Source of the DNA: Cryptomeria japonica
Taxonomy: Eukaryota > Streptophyta > Pinopsida > Cupressales > Cupressaceae
DNA length: 60,000 nt
NCBI RefSeq assembly: GCF_030272615.1
Contig: NC_081410.1
Coordinates: forward strand, 291,992,457-292,052,456
Direction: 5' to 3'
The position numbers and the translations under genes were made by a program. Below, piece after piece: positions 1-10,359 of the stretch (its first letter is position 1; every line of letters begins with the position of its first letter). The notes below the pieces were generated by a model. That model did not search any database. It was not told the DNA's origin and saw nothing but the letters and a program-made list of their open reading frames with translations.

Positions 1-1875
1 GAAAAGAAAGTACGTCTAATATTTTGGAGAGAAGCAATAAGCACTGCAGTTTACACCCTGAACCGAGTACAACTAAAGCAAGGAACTATGAAGACAGCGT
101 ATGAAATCTGGTATGACAAGAAACCAAATGTAAGTTATTTTAAAATATTTGGAAGTAGATGTTATGTTCACAAAGATGACAGAAATGGAAAATTTGATCA
201 GAAAAGCAAGGAAGGAACATTTCTTGGTTATTCCTCTAGGAGTAAAGCATTTAAATGTGTGATCAAATCATCTAACAAAATAGTGCAAAGTGCAAATGTG
301 AAAATTAATGAATTTGCAGAAAGGAATGATGAAGGAAACTCCAAAGAACCAGAAGATTATGAAGAGTTTGTATATGTACAACCGAGAAGTCTAACCGAGA
401 AAGCCAATGAAGAAAATACTCAGTTACTGAGTGATGAAGAAGATCATACAAAGCCTACTGAGCCTATATTAGCAAAATATGTCAAAAGAAATCATGAATC
501 AAGTCAGATTATAGGAGATAAGGATGCTCCAGTGATGACAAGGAACCAACTGAGACATAAGACATGTCTAATATCCAAGTTTGAACTGAGGATAGTAAAA
601 GAGGAATTAAGCAATGAAGATTGGGTGAATGCTATGACAGAAGGGATTGAACAAATCAAGAAAAATGAAACATGGACACTGGTCCCAAGACCAAAAGAAA
701 AAAATGTAATCGGTACAAAGTGGATTTTCATAAATAAGCTAAATGAAAAAGGTGAGCTCATTCGGAATAAAGCAAGGCTAGTTTGAAAAGGTTATGCTCA
801 AGAAGAAGGAATAGACTATGGTGAGACTTTTGCACTTGTGGTAAGACTTGAAGGAGTGAGAACATTGTTGGCATATGCTGCTTACAAAAATTTCAAGGTA
901 TATCAAATGGATATTAAATCTGCATTTTTGAATGGTCTACTAGAAGAAGAAGTTTATATTGAATAGCCTGAAGGATTTATTGAAGAGAAGAATAAAGATC
1001 AGGTATGTAAGTTGAACAAAGATTTATATGGCCTAAAGCAAGCACCTAGAGCATGGTATGAAAGGTTGCACTCTTACTTAATCAAGATTGGATTTATGAG
1101 GACTAGTGAAAACAACAACATGTATATGAAGAATGATGAATTTGCATCTATTCATGAGACACTTTACCGATCTATGATTGGAAAGTTGCAATATGTAGTT
1201 CACAGCAGGCCTGATATAGCACATGCAATAGGTATAGCTGCAAGATTTTCTGCAAATCCCAAAGAAACCCGTATGACAACAATCAAGAGAATTTTTTGAT
1301 ACTTGAGAGGCACTGAAGATTATGGTTTACTATATAAAAATAGGAATGATTTTGACTTAAAAGTCTATACCGATGCTGATTGGGCAGGAAATATTGATGA
1401 CAGGAAAAGCACAAGTGGTGGAGCTTTCTTTTTGGGAGAAAGACTAGTGAGTTGGCTTAGCAAGAAACAAGGATACATTTCACAGTCGATAGGTAAAGCT
1501 AAACATGTCACTGCAGCATTGAATTGTACCAATATATCATGGATCAAACGATTGTTGGAAGGTATGAATGAGACAGTTACCAAGCCAGTAACTATATTTT
1601 GTGATAATATAAGTGCTATTAACATTTCAAAGAATCTGGTAATTCACTCTAAGACAAAGCATATCTCTATAAAGTATCATTATCTAAGAGAAGAAGTTCA
1701 ACAAAAGAAAGTTGTGCTGGAATATGTTAGCACAAAGGAACAATTAGCAGACATCTTCACAAAGCCACTGCCAAGGGACACTCTTGAGTATCTCAAAAGT
1801 AAGTTAGGGGTCCTACCCCTATCTAGTACTTGTGATGCTAAAAATGTGGTTAGTATAATAGGCATACATATATAA
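1..1875 (+). pseudogene. Ty1/copia pol fragment (integrase C-terminus, RT, RNase H), RT active site deleted
   Basis: This is the 3' half of a copia polyprotein, entering from outside the window. Bases 1-330 encode the integrase C-terminal region (FKIFGSRCYVH, GTFLGYSS). RT follows from about 600 ([25 protein letters not shown] near 905; DLYGLKQAPRAWYERL at 1021-1068). RNase H spans about 1345-1790 (YTDADWAG, RKSTSGG, FCDN, HSKTKHI, EQLADIFTKPLP). Between MYMKNDE and ETLYRSMIGKL (about 1120-1165) roughly a hundred residues are missing, including the catalytic YVDD box, so RT cannot work. Nonsense codons at 784 (TGA), 964 (TAG) and 1297 (TGA) fit CGA or CAG mutated by C-to-T. No 3' LTR is recognisable after 1875. 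Copia identity is secure; the lineage is not assigned. Confidence 0.93.
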
Positions 1876-2222
1876 TGAGACAATAAAACATAATTGAAAG
1901 CTTAATTGAAAACTAAATCAAAGATGCAAACCCTAAGCTTTCCTTGAAATGTCCCATTTTCCTCTATTCTTGAGGACTTTGAAGGTGTTGGATTGATGGG
2001 CTCTCAGCGGAGCAATGACCTCCAAAATGACAACTCAAGAGTTGAGTAGCTAATTGATCATGATTAACTATGGAGATGATATGAGATGCATGATTTAAGA
2101 ACCTAGATGAACATGCTATGATAAATCCAAAGCTAATTACTAGATAAGTGAAATGAAAATGCCTATAGTAACAATGCCTAAATTGATATGAGATGGGATC
2201 CTTATTGCTCCAAAATGAGGGG

Positions 2223-2230
2223 TATTTATA
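2223..2230 (-). promoter_or_regulatory. TATA box of the Tat LTR
   Basis: On the minus strand this reads TATAAATA in the context CCTATAAATACC. The same box lies at the same place in the other two Tat LTRs (32479-32486 and 54065-54072), about 650-670 bp from the LTR start. That conservation across three diverged copies is why I call it the LTR promoter. Confidence 0.65.
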
Positions 2231-2336
2231 GGAATTCCAAGGCCAAAGCTGAGGTGGCGGGAATCGATGGTCCATATTTGATCTAAAGATATCAAGGGCC
2301 AAGATTGGGGAAGTTGGAGAAGAGGTTGGAGGAAGG

Positions 2337-2434
2337 GACACTTGTCATCTCTGTGGTGACAAGTGTCAAGGAGCCTTGCCCATGAGAGGGCAAGTGTCCA
2401 AGGGAGGAGACATGTGGCAAAAGTGCCATGTGTC
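2337..2434. repeat. Two hairpins in the Tat LTR upstream of the TATA box
   Basis: GACACTTGTCA at 2337-2347 is the inverse complement of TGACAAGTGTC at 2357-2367 (11-bp stem, 9-bp loop). GACATGTGGCA at 2409-2419 pairs with TGCCATGTGTC at 2424-2434, with one mismatch in the 11-bp stem and a 4-bp loop. Equivalent but partly eroded hairpins occur near 32594-32692 and 54179-54276. Confidence 0.7.
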
Positions 2435-2888
2435 TCAATGAGAGAATATCCACACCATGAGAGGTTAGGATAAGGAGGTTAGAATGTGCAAGATAGGATA
2501 GGGTTAGTTAGACCCAAGATTAGATTGAATGGGTTAGGTTAGGGGATGGTTAGGTTAGGTGGTTAAAGTTAGGAGCCATGTGCTCATTTGAATTTAGAAA
2601 TTCAAATAATTGGAAAATGGTAATTAATCTCAACAAACTTGAGTTTGTTGACCTTAATTAGGGATTAGAAGAATTGATTAGTATGGGGAGACATTAATTA
2701 ATTTAAAATTAATTAATCAAAGGGGGATGTGAGATGAACTATATAAATAAATCATTTAGATTTATTTACTAGTAGATGAATAGAGAGATTAATTAAATTG
2801 CTTGTGAATTCAATTAATTGGGAAGGGAAATTAATCAAATAACTGCTTTTTTTATTAACTATCTTCAGACCATTTTTAGGTGTATACA

Positions 2889-2903
2889 TTTTGCCCCTCT
2901 TTG
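2889..2903 (-). promoter_or_regulatory. Polypurine tract of the truncated Tat element
   Basis: The minus strand reads CAAAGAGGGGCAAAA directly before the LTR start TGTATACA. The matching site in element T (33106-33120) is CAAAGAGGGGAAAAA. Plus-strand priming of reverse transcription would start here. It fixes the element's orientation as minus. Confidence 0.75.
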
Positions 2904-3900
2904 AAGCGATGTGTGACGACGCATTGATTCAAAGAAAGCTCGATTGATGATGTTGCTGATATTGATTTTGATAGTATGCAGATTCGATCTTGATTGGATG
3001 CGGATTTGGTTTCGATGTGATACTGATTTGATTTGGAAATAATAAATCTCGATATGATGCGGTTTTGATGTTTCAGAGATGATAAATCTTGATATGATGC
3101 GGTTTCGATCTTGAAGATGATAAATCTCGATATGACACATTAGTTCAAAGAAAACTTGATCGATGATGTTGTTGATTCGATAGAATGTAGATTTGATCTT
3201 GATTTGATGCAGATGTGGTTTCGATATGGTACTGATTTGATTTGGAGATGATAAATCTCGATATGATGCGGATTGGATGTTTCAGAGATGATAAATCTTG
3301 ATATGATGCCCCAGACGCTGATTGATAGATATTAATGCGAGGATGCCCCCTCAGGAGATGAATCGGATAATTTTCGAATGATTTTGAATTTTTCGCGATT
3401 TTTTGATTTTCGCTTTTGAAATTTTTGAAATTTTGTCGATTTATAGATTGGAATGATTACTCGATTATTTGAGTCAATCCAATTCATTTCCCGATAAGAA
3501 TTTTGAAATTATTGTCTTGCCAGGCTGATTAGTTGATCAGATGATTAAAAAAAAGAAGTGGAATAAAAATCCCAGCTAAATGCCCGATTATGAGTTTAAA
3601 AAGGTGAATTACTTTTTTCCACTCCTCATTTGTGCACTACAGTTGTTGGAGAAACTTGCTCTGGAGAAAGGACATGGCGATCCCGTATCACCAGCATAGG
3701 TTCGAGCGAGTTCGGTGATTTGAGCGTCCTCCGGCATAAGGTCCATCAGTACATACTTCGAGAAAACCTAGCTTTGTTGATTTAACTATTAGCATAAAAA
3801 AAAATCATTTTTTTAGCATTTTCGTTAGCTGGGTTGGGGAGAAAATTGCATTTTTGAGATGGGTTTTTTCGATTAGTGAAATTGGTTTTTCAGTTTTTAA
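2904..3900 (-). repeat. 3' non-coding end of the truncated Tat element, with tandem repeats
   Basis: No ORF is recognisable. The first 30 bp and the stretch around 3305-3375 match element T at 33120-33250. Between them, 2930-3310 is filled by two copies of an approximately 200-bp unit (2930-3135 and 3143-3308). Each contains shorter repeats around GATAAATCTCGATATGATGCG. Element T lacks this expansion. The segment at about 3650-3770 is richer in CpG (TTCGAGCGAGTTCGG) than anything nearby and I do not recognise it. The stretch ends where the next copia fragment begins. Confidence 0.6.
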
Positions 3901-3907
3901 AAAAAAA

Positions 3908-5905
3908 TCATGATACTTGTCTCTTTATAGCATGAACATTGCAAAATAAGTTAAATTCATCTGAAATGAACTCTCCTCCTCTATTAGATCTTAGACATTT
4001 CAACTGTCTTCCTGTTTCATTTTCAACTCTTGCCTTATACCATTTGAACATTTGAAAGGCTTCTGATTTCTCTTTTAAAAACATAACTGACATCATCCTT
4101 GAGTAATCATCCACAAATAATATGAAGTATTTATCACCGTAATAACTTTGAACTTTCATAGGACCACAAAGATCAGTGTGCACAAGATCTAAAATTCCTT
4201 TAGAAGTCTAAGACTTACTTGTAAAGCTTGATTTTGTCATCTTACCCATCTGGCATCCTTGGCATATTGCATTCTCAGGTTTTTCCAAGCTTGGTAGACC
4301 TCTTACTCGGTGCTTCTTACTTATTTTGATCAGGTTATCAAAATTTACATGACAAAACCTTTTATGCCATAACTAGGTATCTTCTATTTTTGCATACAGA
4401 CAATTGTTCTGAGTTGAGTCAAGATGAAATGTATTACCTCTTGTTTGATTCTCAGTAGCAGCCAACTTTCCATATTTGTCATGAACTTTGATAATTCCTT
4501 TCTGAAATTCTATTTGGTATCCAGTATTGTTTAGCTATGCTACACTCGACAAATTGTATTTCAGACCTTCAACCCAATATACATCATCACATTTAGCATT
4601 GTCAAGAAGTGTGATAGATCCTTTACCTTTCACAGGACATGGTGCATCATTACAAAATCTTACATAACCTCCATCATAATCTTCTAATTTAACAAACTTG
4701 TGTTTATCACCTGTCATGTGATGTGAGCATCCACTATCTATGATCCAAGAATCATTATTATTTATGTGTGATATTAAGGCTTTTTCTTCATACCTTTCTT
4801 CATCTGATCCATCTTTGATAGCCACATATACAACTTTGTCTGTCTCAGTCCCATCAGATTTTTCATCATTGGATTCCTCATCAGTTACTAGGCATGTCTT
4901 TCTATCTCTCCATCTGAAGTCTTGGTGCCCTTTGTATTGGTTGTCTTTCTGTCTGTCATCTCGGTATTCTCTCTTTTCACTAGATTCTTTGTCAGGATAG
5001 TTTGAAGCCATATGTCCAATTTTATCACAGTTAAAACATTTCAAAGGTAACTTTCCTTTATACTTACCTTTGCCTCTCGGTAACCTTCTAGCCAATAATG
5101 CTTCAAACTCTTCTTGCTTTCTGATTTCCTCATATAGTTTGTGTACTTCTTGCATGTTTTTGCAAAATATCTCACTTGCTCCACTATGATTTCCTTCAGC
5201 ATACTTATACATTCTATCATTGTAATCATTAGATTCACCAAGATGAAAAAAACTGAATGCAGATTCAACTTTGTTAACTGAAGACCCATTGTTATCACAA
5301 TTACTCAACTCAAAAGAATGTAGCTTACCGATAGTAGCATCCAAAGACACTGACATGTTTGGTACAGACCTTAATTCATTAATTGCAAAGACTCGAATGG
5401 CTTAAGCAGGTAGAAGTGAACTCAACAACTTACTTGTTACATCCTTTTCATCAATAGTTCCTCCTGCTCCTTTGATTTGATTGACAGTTTCCTTTAACCT
5501 TGTACTGTATTGGATTATGTTCTCACCTTAATTCATTCTCATGTATTCAAGCTGTCCTCTTAGACTATCTACTTTTGCTCTTTGAACATGTTCATCACCA
5601 CCATACATAGATATAAGCTTATTCCACATAGCTTTGGCATCATTACAACCTTCTAGATCATTAAACTCTGAGTCGGTCAATGCTGATTTTATTTCAATCA
5701 TTGCTTGAATATGTTCTTGCTTTTCCTTTATCTCTTCCATTGTCATAGGGTAGGTGCTAGGTGCAGTGTAATCATTCTCCAGATAATATGTTGCATATTC
5801 TCCAATTCCTGATAAGTGCAGCTTCATCCTTTTCTGCCATGTGGAGAAACTTGACTTGTTCAACTTTGGTGCATCCCTTTTATACATCTTCGGATCTTGC
5901 CTCAA
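3908..5905 (-). pseudogene. copia-2 gag-protease-integrase (truncated polyprotein)
   Basis: One minus-strand frame runs from the ATG at 5905 to 3908. Gag comes first (about residues 1-300). It is followed by a zinc knuckle CFNCDKIGHMASNY near 5040, whose last cysteine has become tyrosine. The aspartic protease motif DSGCSHHMTG lies near 4735-4705. The integrase zinc-binding region (LWHKRFCHVNF near 4365, CQGCQMGKM) and the catalytic start HTDLCGP (4183), FVDDYSRM and GGEFISDEF follow. At least five in-frame stops interrupt it, including those near 5527, 5404, 4534, 4372 and 4209. Two or three fit Gln to stop. Gag and integrase resemble copia-3 at 28583-30562 closely, so both belong to related copia families. 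Confidence 0.9.
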
Positions 5906-5935
5906 GTTCCTTTAAACTTTTCTTTCGGAGTTCTA

Positions 5936-5947
5936 GCTCTGACACCA
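5936..5947 (-). promoter_or_regulatory. Primer binding site of copia-2
   Basis: The minus strand reads TGGTGTCAGAGC two bases after the LTR end CTAACA. It is the initiator tRNA-Met complement (usual form TGGTATCAGAGC) with one A-to-G change. Confidence 0.8.
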
Positions 5948-5949
5948 AT

Positions 5950-7200
5950 TGTTAGTTAGATGAGAGGGAGGGGGGGTGAATTAGATAAACTCACATTACC
6001 AAATATTCATTAGATTCAACCTCAGTAGAACTTACTTGATATGCAACTATGACTATAAATCATTCAAACTCATAAACTAATAAACTTGAAACAACAAAAC
6101 ACATTTAACACCAGATTTAACGTGGAAACCCAAATAGGGAAAAACCACTATGGGATTTTGAACCCACTAAAAAAATATACTTTTCTAGAGTATGCTTGGT
6201 TAAAAGCTAATCCTGTTAAAGATTACATAACACATTTGCTAGATGTGACCCAGTTAAGGGATTTCCCTCAGATCTATCAGAATCTTGCACTTTGTTAGAA
6301 GTGACCTTGTCAAAGGATTTCAAACACTCGTCCATAATGTTACCTTGCTTGAGGATTTACAAATAAGACTATTAGGTCCACTCGGTTAAGAGATTTCTTG
6401 TCACTTACAAAAATAAATAACAGTAATAAAATATATCTACAACTTCACATCTGAAATGTTAAAGCAGGCTCTATGTGCTCAAAATAATCTTCTCAAAAGA
6501 CTTATCTTCCTCCTTGCTAGGCTTCTCAATATGTCCTTCAATCAGATCTTCAATCTTCTGTATGGTAATCACCTCTATAGTATCACTGCTCTTCTATTTG
6601 ATCCTTAACAAACTTCTTGCATGACATTCCAACCTTCTATAAATCTCCAGCTCATTGGCATCCTTCATTTAATAGTGTATTTATTCATCCAATGCATTCT
6701 ATTACTGCTCGGTTGATACTCGATAAATACAAAACTTGACTCGGTAACTTCTTCCTTCTTTAAACGACACTGATAACCTTGGTGTTTACCGACTAGCTCC
6801 TTGCTTGGTAAAATAGAACAATATCAAACCTTTACTCATTCTGTTACATGAAATCTTTTCTCCTTCTTATTCAGTCTTTGAATACACATATATAGGATAT
6901 CAAAACAATCAAAATAACATAATCTCATCACTGTCTAACTTGGTAATAGTTGCCCATTGAATAACTTATTACTCCCCTTCATTTTCACATTCTTTATGTG
7001 TCACTTACCGACATGTTTATACTCATCAAAACATACTCTTTAAGATATGGCAACATCATACTGAATCAGAAAATCAATTGCTTGACATCAATGATAAAAT
7101 AATATTACTAAGACAATAATCATCCTTTATCAATTATATCATCAATCTCCAACAACCTTCTCAATATCATCATACCAAAAAACTTAATGTAATGCCAATA
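5950..7200 (-). repeat. 5' LTR of copia-2
   Basis: The 1251-bp LTR runs on the minus strand from TATTGG at 7200 to CTAACA at 5950. Its 3' end holds a C-rich run before the terminus (CACCCCCCCTCCCTCTC) and a GTTTCCACGTT-type block near 6120. Both are shared with the LTR of copia-3 and, more loosely, with W and Y. The start dinucleotide TG has mutated to TA. No gene lies inside it. Confidence 0.75.
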
Positions 7201-8430
7201 GCAGCCCATGTGTGTAGAGCAGTAGGGAGACTTGTTGAGGCAGCCTATAGACACATTTGGTGGACCCCATGTTGTGTGCATGCCATGAACAATGGACTCA
7301 AGGACATGGGGAAGATATACTGGATTAGAGGAGTGGTCACCGATGTGAGAGATGTGCAGGTGTTTATCTGCAACCACCACACTTCACATGCACTCTTCAG
7401 GACCTTTGCGAAGAAGGAGTTTTTGAAACCAGTTGAGACTAGAGATGCATCCTATTTCATTCTCTTGGAGAGAATGATTGAGTTGCAAGAGGCATTGCAA
7501 CTCATGGTTATGACTAATGATTGGAATAGGTGGGCTGAGGCCAAGAAAGAGCAAGGGAGAAGGGTGAAGGAGATAGTGAAGAGTGATGTGTTTTGGATTG
7601 ATGCAAAATACAATGTCTCCATCATTTCTCTAGTATTCTAGGTGATCAGATATGGGGATGGGGTTGCACCTAACCTTGGTGAGGTGTATGAGTTCATTGA
7701 CTCTATGCTTGACCAGATGAGGGCTGCTGTACAAGTGAAGGACCCCTCTTTAGCATCCTATAATGAGAAAATCCAGCCAATCATTCAGCGTAGATGGGAC
7801 AAGTTGATCACTCCTTTGGATATGGCTGCCTTTTCCTTGAATCCTAAGTGGTACAAGGCTAGACTGGGTAGACTGACACCGATTAAGGATGATGAGGTGA
7901 AGGCGGGTTTCTTTAGGTGCATAGAGAAGATGTTTGATTCTAGAGATGCTGACACAATGCACACTGAGTGGGGAAGATTTGCCACTCTTAGAGGTTATTC
8001 AGATGTGGCAAAGATGGATATAGACACTATGGCACAGGAGGACCCATTTTTATGGTGGAATTGTCATGGCCCAAAATCTTTGACCACCACTCTAGGAATC
8101 TGTCTGCTATCCCAAGTTTCTAGTTCTTCAGCTACTAAGAGGAACTGGTCTACATATTGCTTCATCCACTCTCTTAAGAGGAACAAACTCACCTCTAAGA
8201 GAGCAGAGAAGCTTGTGGCTGTACATAGTGCTTTGCGTCTCATGGACTGCAAGACACTTGTGTACAAGGAGAGTCCAGCGACATGATGGGATGTAGAGCC
8301 AGAGGAGCCTTCACAAATTGATGAGGATGATCCTACCACTTCAGATGCAGGGCTAGTTGGTGTGAGCTTGAGGGACCTTGATCTTTAGGAGTCTAGCAGT
8401 TCCAGTGAGGAGGAGTTCACATATGATTAG
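7201..8430 (+). pseudogene. hAT-superfamily transposase, C-terminal two thirds
   Basis: A single plus-strand frame encodes the central and C-terminal parts of a plant hAT transposase. The central region reads WWTPCCVHAMNNGLKDMGKI near 7258, typical of the DUF659 region that follows the zinc finger. The RNase H-like core has an AAFSLNPKWY block near 7830. The C-terminal dimerisation region reads CLLSQVSSSSATKRNWSTYC near 8101, followed by KRNKLTSKRAEKLV. The N-terminus with the BED finger was separated when copia-2 inserted at 7200/7201. In-frame stops at 7639 (TAG), 8284 (TGA) and 8386 (TAG) make it a pseudogene; the frame otherwise closes normally at 8428 with an acidic, serine-rich tail. 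Codon use is less AT-skewed than in neighbouring elements. Confidence 0.9.
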
Positions 8431-8922
8431 AGGCCTCCATTAGCTACATTTTGAGTTTTGTTATTTTGTCTTTTAGTCTAGTCTCTTTTTTAATGCTATT
8501 GCTACATGTATTTCGGTATTTGTATTTGGCTAATCATTGTAATGATGAATCATGTAATCATCTTTATTATTATAGACTTTGCAATGGCATTAGATATTCG
8601 TATTTTTGTTTTCCTTTTTTGATATTCATATAATAGAAATGAGAAATCTCCAATTTGACAATTTCATTTGTCAAATTTTATTTAGCATTTAGCAATTAGT
8701 ATTACTAATCTAAGTAATCTTGGTATTTCCTATAGTTTCATTTTAAATCTAATTCTTATACTATTATACTGATATACATCTTTTCAAAACTAACATTTCA
8801 AGTACTATATGTATATGTATAAGTATATGAGCACCACCACCCCGCCACCGTCCCCAAATTTAGGCCCTTGGTTCCCCCATCCCAGAAATGCATCCCCACG
8901 TCCCCTCATCCCTAACGCCCAT
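8431..8922 (+). mobile_element. 3' end of the hAT transposon with terminal inverted repeat and one target duplication
   Basis: After the transposase stop there is an AT-rich non-coding tail to about 8828. Then comes a GC-rich subterminal block (8829-8914) with repeated GTCCCC-like motifs. It ends in CATCCCTA at 8914, the inverse complement of TAGGGATG, which fits the hAT terminal consensus YARNG. The next 8 bp, ACGCCCAT (8915-8922), would be the 8-bp target duplication. Beyond it the copia-3 integrase-to-RT linker resumes at 8923. The left terminus is not in the window, so the duplication cannot be confirmed. Confidence 0.6.
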
Positions 8923-9383
8923 GGAACACTGCATATACCTCAGAATAACATGATCATTATCTTCAAGTTCATCTTCTTCTGAATCTACCTGTTCCAATTG
9001 AACTGGTATAACGACACTCTTTACCAGTTTCAGGTTTAACAAGTTTTGATTCCAAAAACAAAATGCAAGGATCTTACTCCTTTTTCTCCACACTGGCTTC
9101 CCCTGAGACTTCAGGATACTCATCCACTTGAAAATCAACACTCTTAATGATTTTGTGTGTTCGGTTGTCATAACATTTATAGGAATTACTCTTGGTGGAA
9201 TAACCAAGAAATATACCTTCATCACTTTTAGCCTCAAACTTGCTAAAATAGACCTCTCTTAATAAAACATTTGCTGCCAAATATCTTAAAATAACTAACA
9301 TTAGGTGATCTACCATACCAGTATTCATAAGGAGTCTTATCCTTACCTCTTTTTACCAAAATCTGGTTCATAGTGTAGACAAC
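8923..9383 (-). pseudogene. copia-3 integrase C-terminal part (downstream of insertion Y)
   Basis: Read on the minus strand from 9383, this continues the integrase broken at 28583. It holds the block YEYWYGRSPNVSYFKIFGS near 9330-9275, then GIFLGYSTKSNSYKCYD near 9220-9160. A small indel near 9270 changes frame between those blocks. Acidic linker sequence (SEEDELEDND) near 8980 precedes the junction with the hAT end. Joining 28583 to 9383 with one copy of ACAAC restores a continuous frame, which confirms both pieces are one gene. Confidence 0.85.
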
Positions 9384-10285
9384 TATTGGCAATTGACACT
9401 CATTGGATTCATTTTGTTATTGATGGCAATAAGATTAGATGGAAGTCATATAACATCATTAGGAGGCATATATTGACACACACCAACTTCAGAGCATTCA
9501 GGGCTACACCGACACTGACATCAGTACTTGAAGGAAGCTGATATCAAGGAGATTTATTTTGTAAATCATTTTGTAATTATTGTCGAAGCTGACATTGAAT
9601 AAATTTTGTAATACATTGTAAGCCAACATAAGGCATATTGTTTGTAATGAGTATATAGGTTAGTCTGCTAGGTTATTTTGAATATGATACAAGATATGTA
9701 AAAGGATGCGACATAGGAGAACATAGCAGAACTATATAATGCAAACTATATGTATGTAGATCATTTGTATGCAAATGTTAGATCCTGTAATGATATGTAG
9801 ATAGCTTGGAAAGCATTCTTGGTGGAGAAGAGATATTGGTAGTAGTGTTCAGGGTTTATGAACCAGTACAGAGCAGAGCTAGAACTAGAACTCTATTTGG
9901 CATAGCAGATGCATTTTTTAGTTCAATTTTATTATTTTAATTTAGCAGAAGCTTGTAGTCAGTGAGACTCTTTAGTGATGAACAGTATGCTCTAGGCAGC
10001 GTGCCTTCCTGCATGTGCAAGCCCCCATTTTATGTAATATCCTTTCATATGGCCAGTGAACTAATATTGTGGGTCACAAATCCCACCGTGGTTTTTCCTC
10101 TTTTAGTTTTTTCAAGTATAAATTCTCTGTGTTATGGTGTTCATTTACCTGGCTGGTTTATTTTCTTCAAGTTATATGTTTATTTGTTTACCGGTTTATA
10201 TGTGTATGGTATAAAAGGATAAAATCTTGTGTTACTGGCAGAACACTGATTCACCCCCCCTTCTCAGTGTTCTTGGATCCCAACA
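9384..10285 (+). repeat. 5' LTR of Y
   Basis: The 902-bp LTR starts TATTGGCAATTGA (the TG has mutated to TA; the 3' copy keeps TGTTGG) and ends ATCCCAACA. It matches 27681-28577 along its full length with scattered substitutions. An internal TATATAA lies near 9734 and a TATAAAAGG at 10210-10218; either could be the promoter box. The C-run before the end (ATTCACCCCCCC) is shared with W and the copia LTRs. Confidence 0.9.
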
Positions 10286-10287
10286 AT

Positions 10288-10299
10288 TGGTATCAGAGC
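10288..10299 (+). promoter_or_regulatory. Primer binding site of Y
   Basis: TGGTATCAGAGC, complementary to the 3' end of initiator tRNA-Met, lies two bases after the LTR terminus CCCAACA. W carries the same site (22848-22863), which extends to TGGTATCAGAGCCTGG in both. Confidence 0.92.
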
Positions 10300-10359
10300 C
10301 TGGTACCTCAGAAGAAGTTTAATAGCTTGAGGAAGATCCTGGAACCAGAATCTTTGTAC

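Larger units (their letters stand above)
1940..2888 (-). repeat. LTR (3' LTR) of a minus-strand Tat-type gypsy element
   Basis: Most of this stretch is a diverged copy of the two LTRs of the Tat element at 32002-33105 and 53600-54737. Shared blocks include the TATA region near 2215, two hairpins at 2337-2434, and the AT-rich tail with repeated TTAATTAA. Its right end TGTATACA (2881-2888) matches the TGTATACACC start of those LTRs read on the minus strand, and a polypurine tract follows immediately. The left boundary is unclear because the first 200 bp belong to a diverged subtype; 1940 is approximate. The body of this element is truncated before 3908, so only its 3' end is present. Confidence 0.8.
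3908..7200 (-). mobile_element. Ty1/copia element 'copia-2' (5' part: LTR, PBS, gag, protease, start of integrase)
   Basis: This element lies on the minus strand with its 5' LTR on the right (5950-7200) and coding region to its left. It is cut off at about 3908, in the integrase core after the GGEF block, next to an A-run, so RT, RNase H and the 3' LTR are missing. Its LTR start (TATTGGCATTAC on the minus strand, from an original TG) abuts the hAT transposase frame at 7201, so it inserted into that gene. The missing left half means no target duplication can be checked. Confidence 0.85.

Noticed and set aside
9962-10222. Membrane-like 86-residue ORF in both Y LTRs (also 28255-28515)
   Set aside because: It is LTR sequence read through; its hydrophobicity follows from T-rich DNA and no conserved features are seen.
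10288-10303. tRNA gene fragment
   Set aside because: It is only the primer binding site complementary to initiator tRNA-Met; no cloverleaf can be formed around it. The same holds for 5936, 22848, 30619 and 56404.
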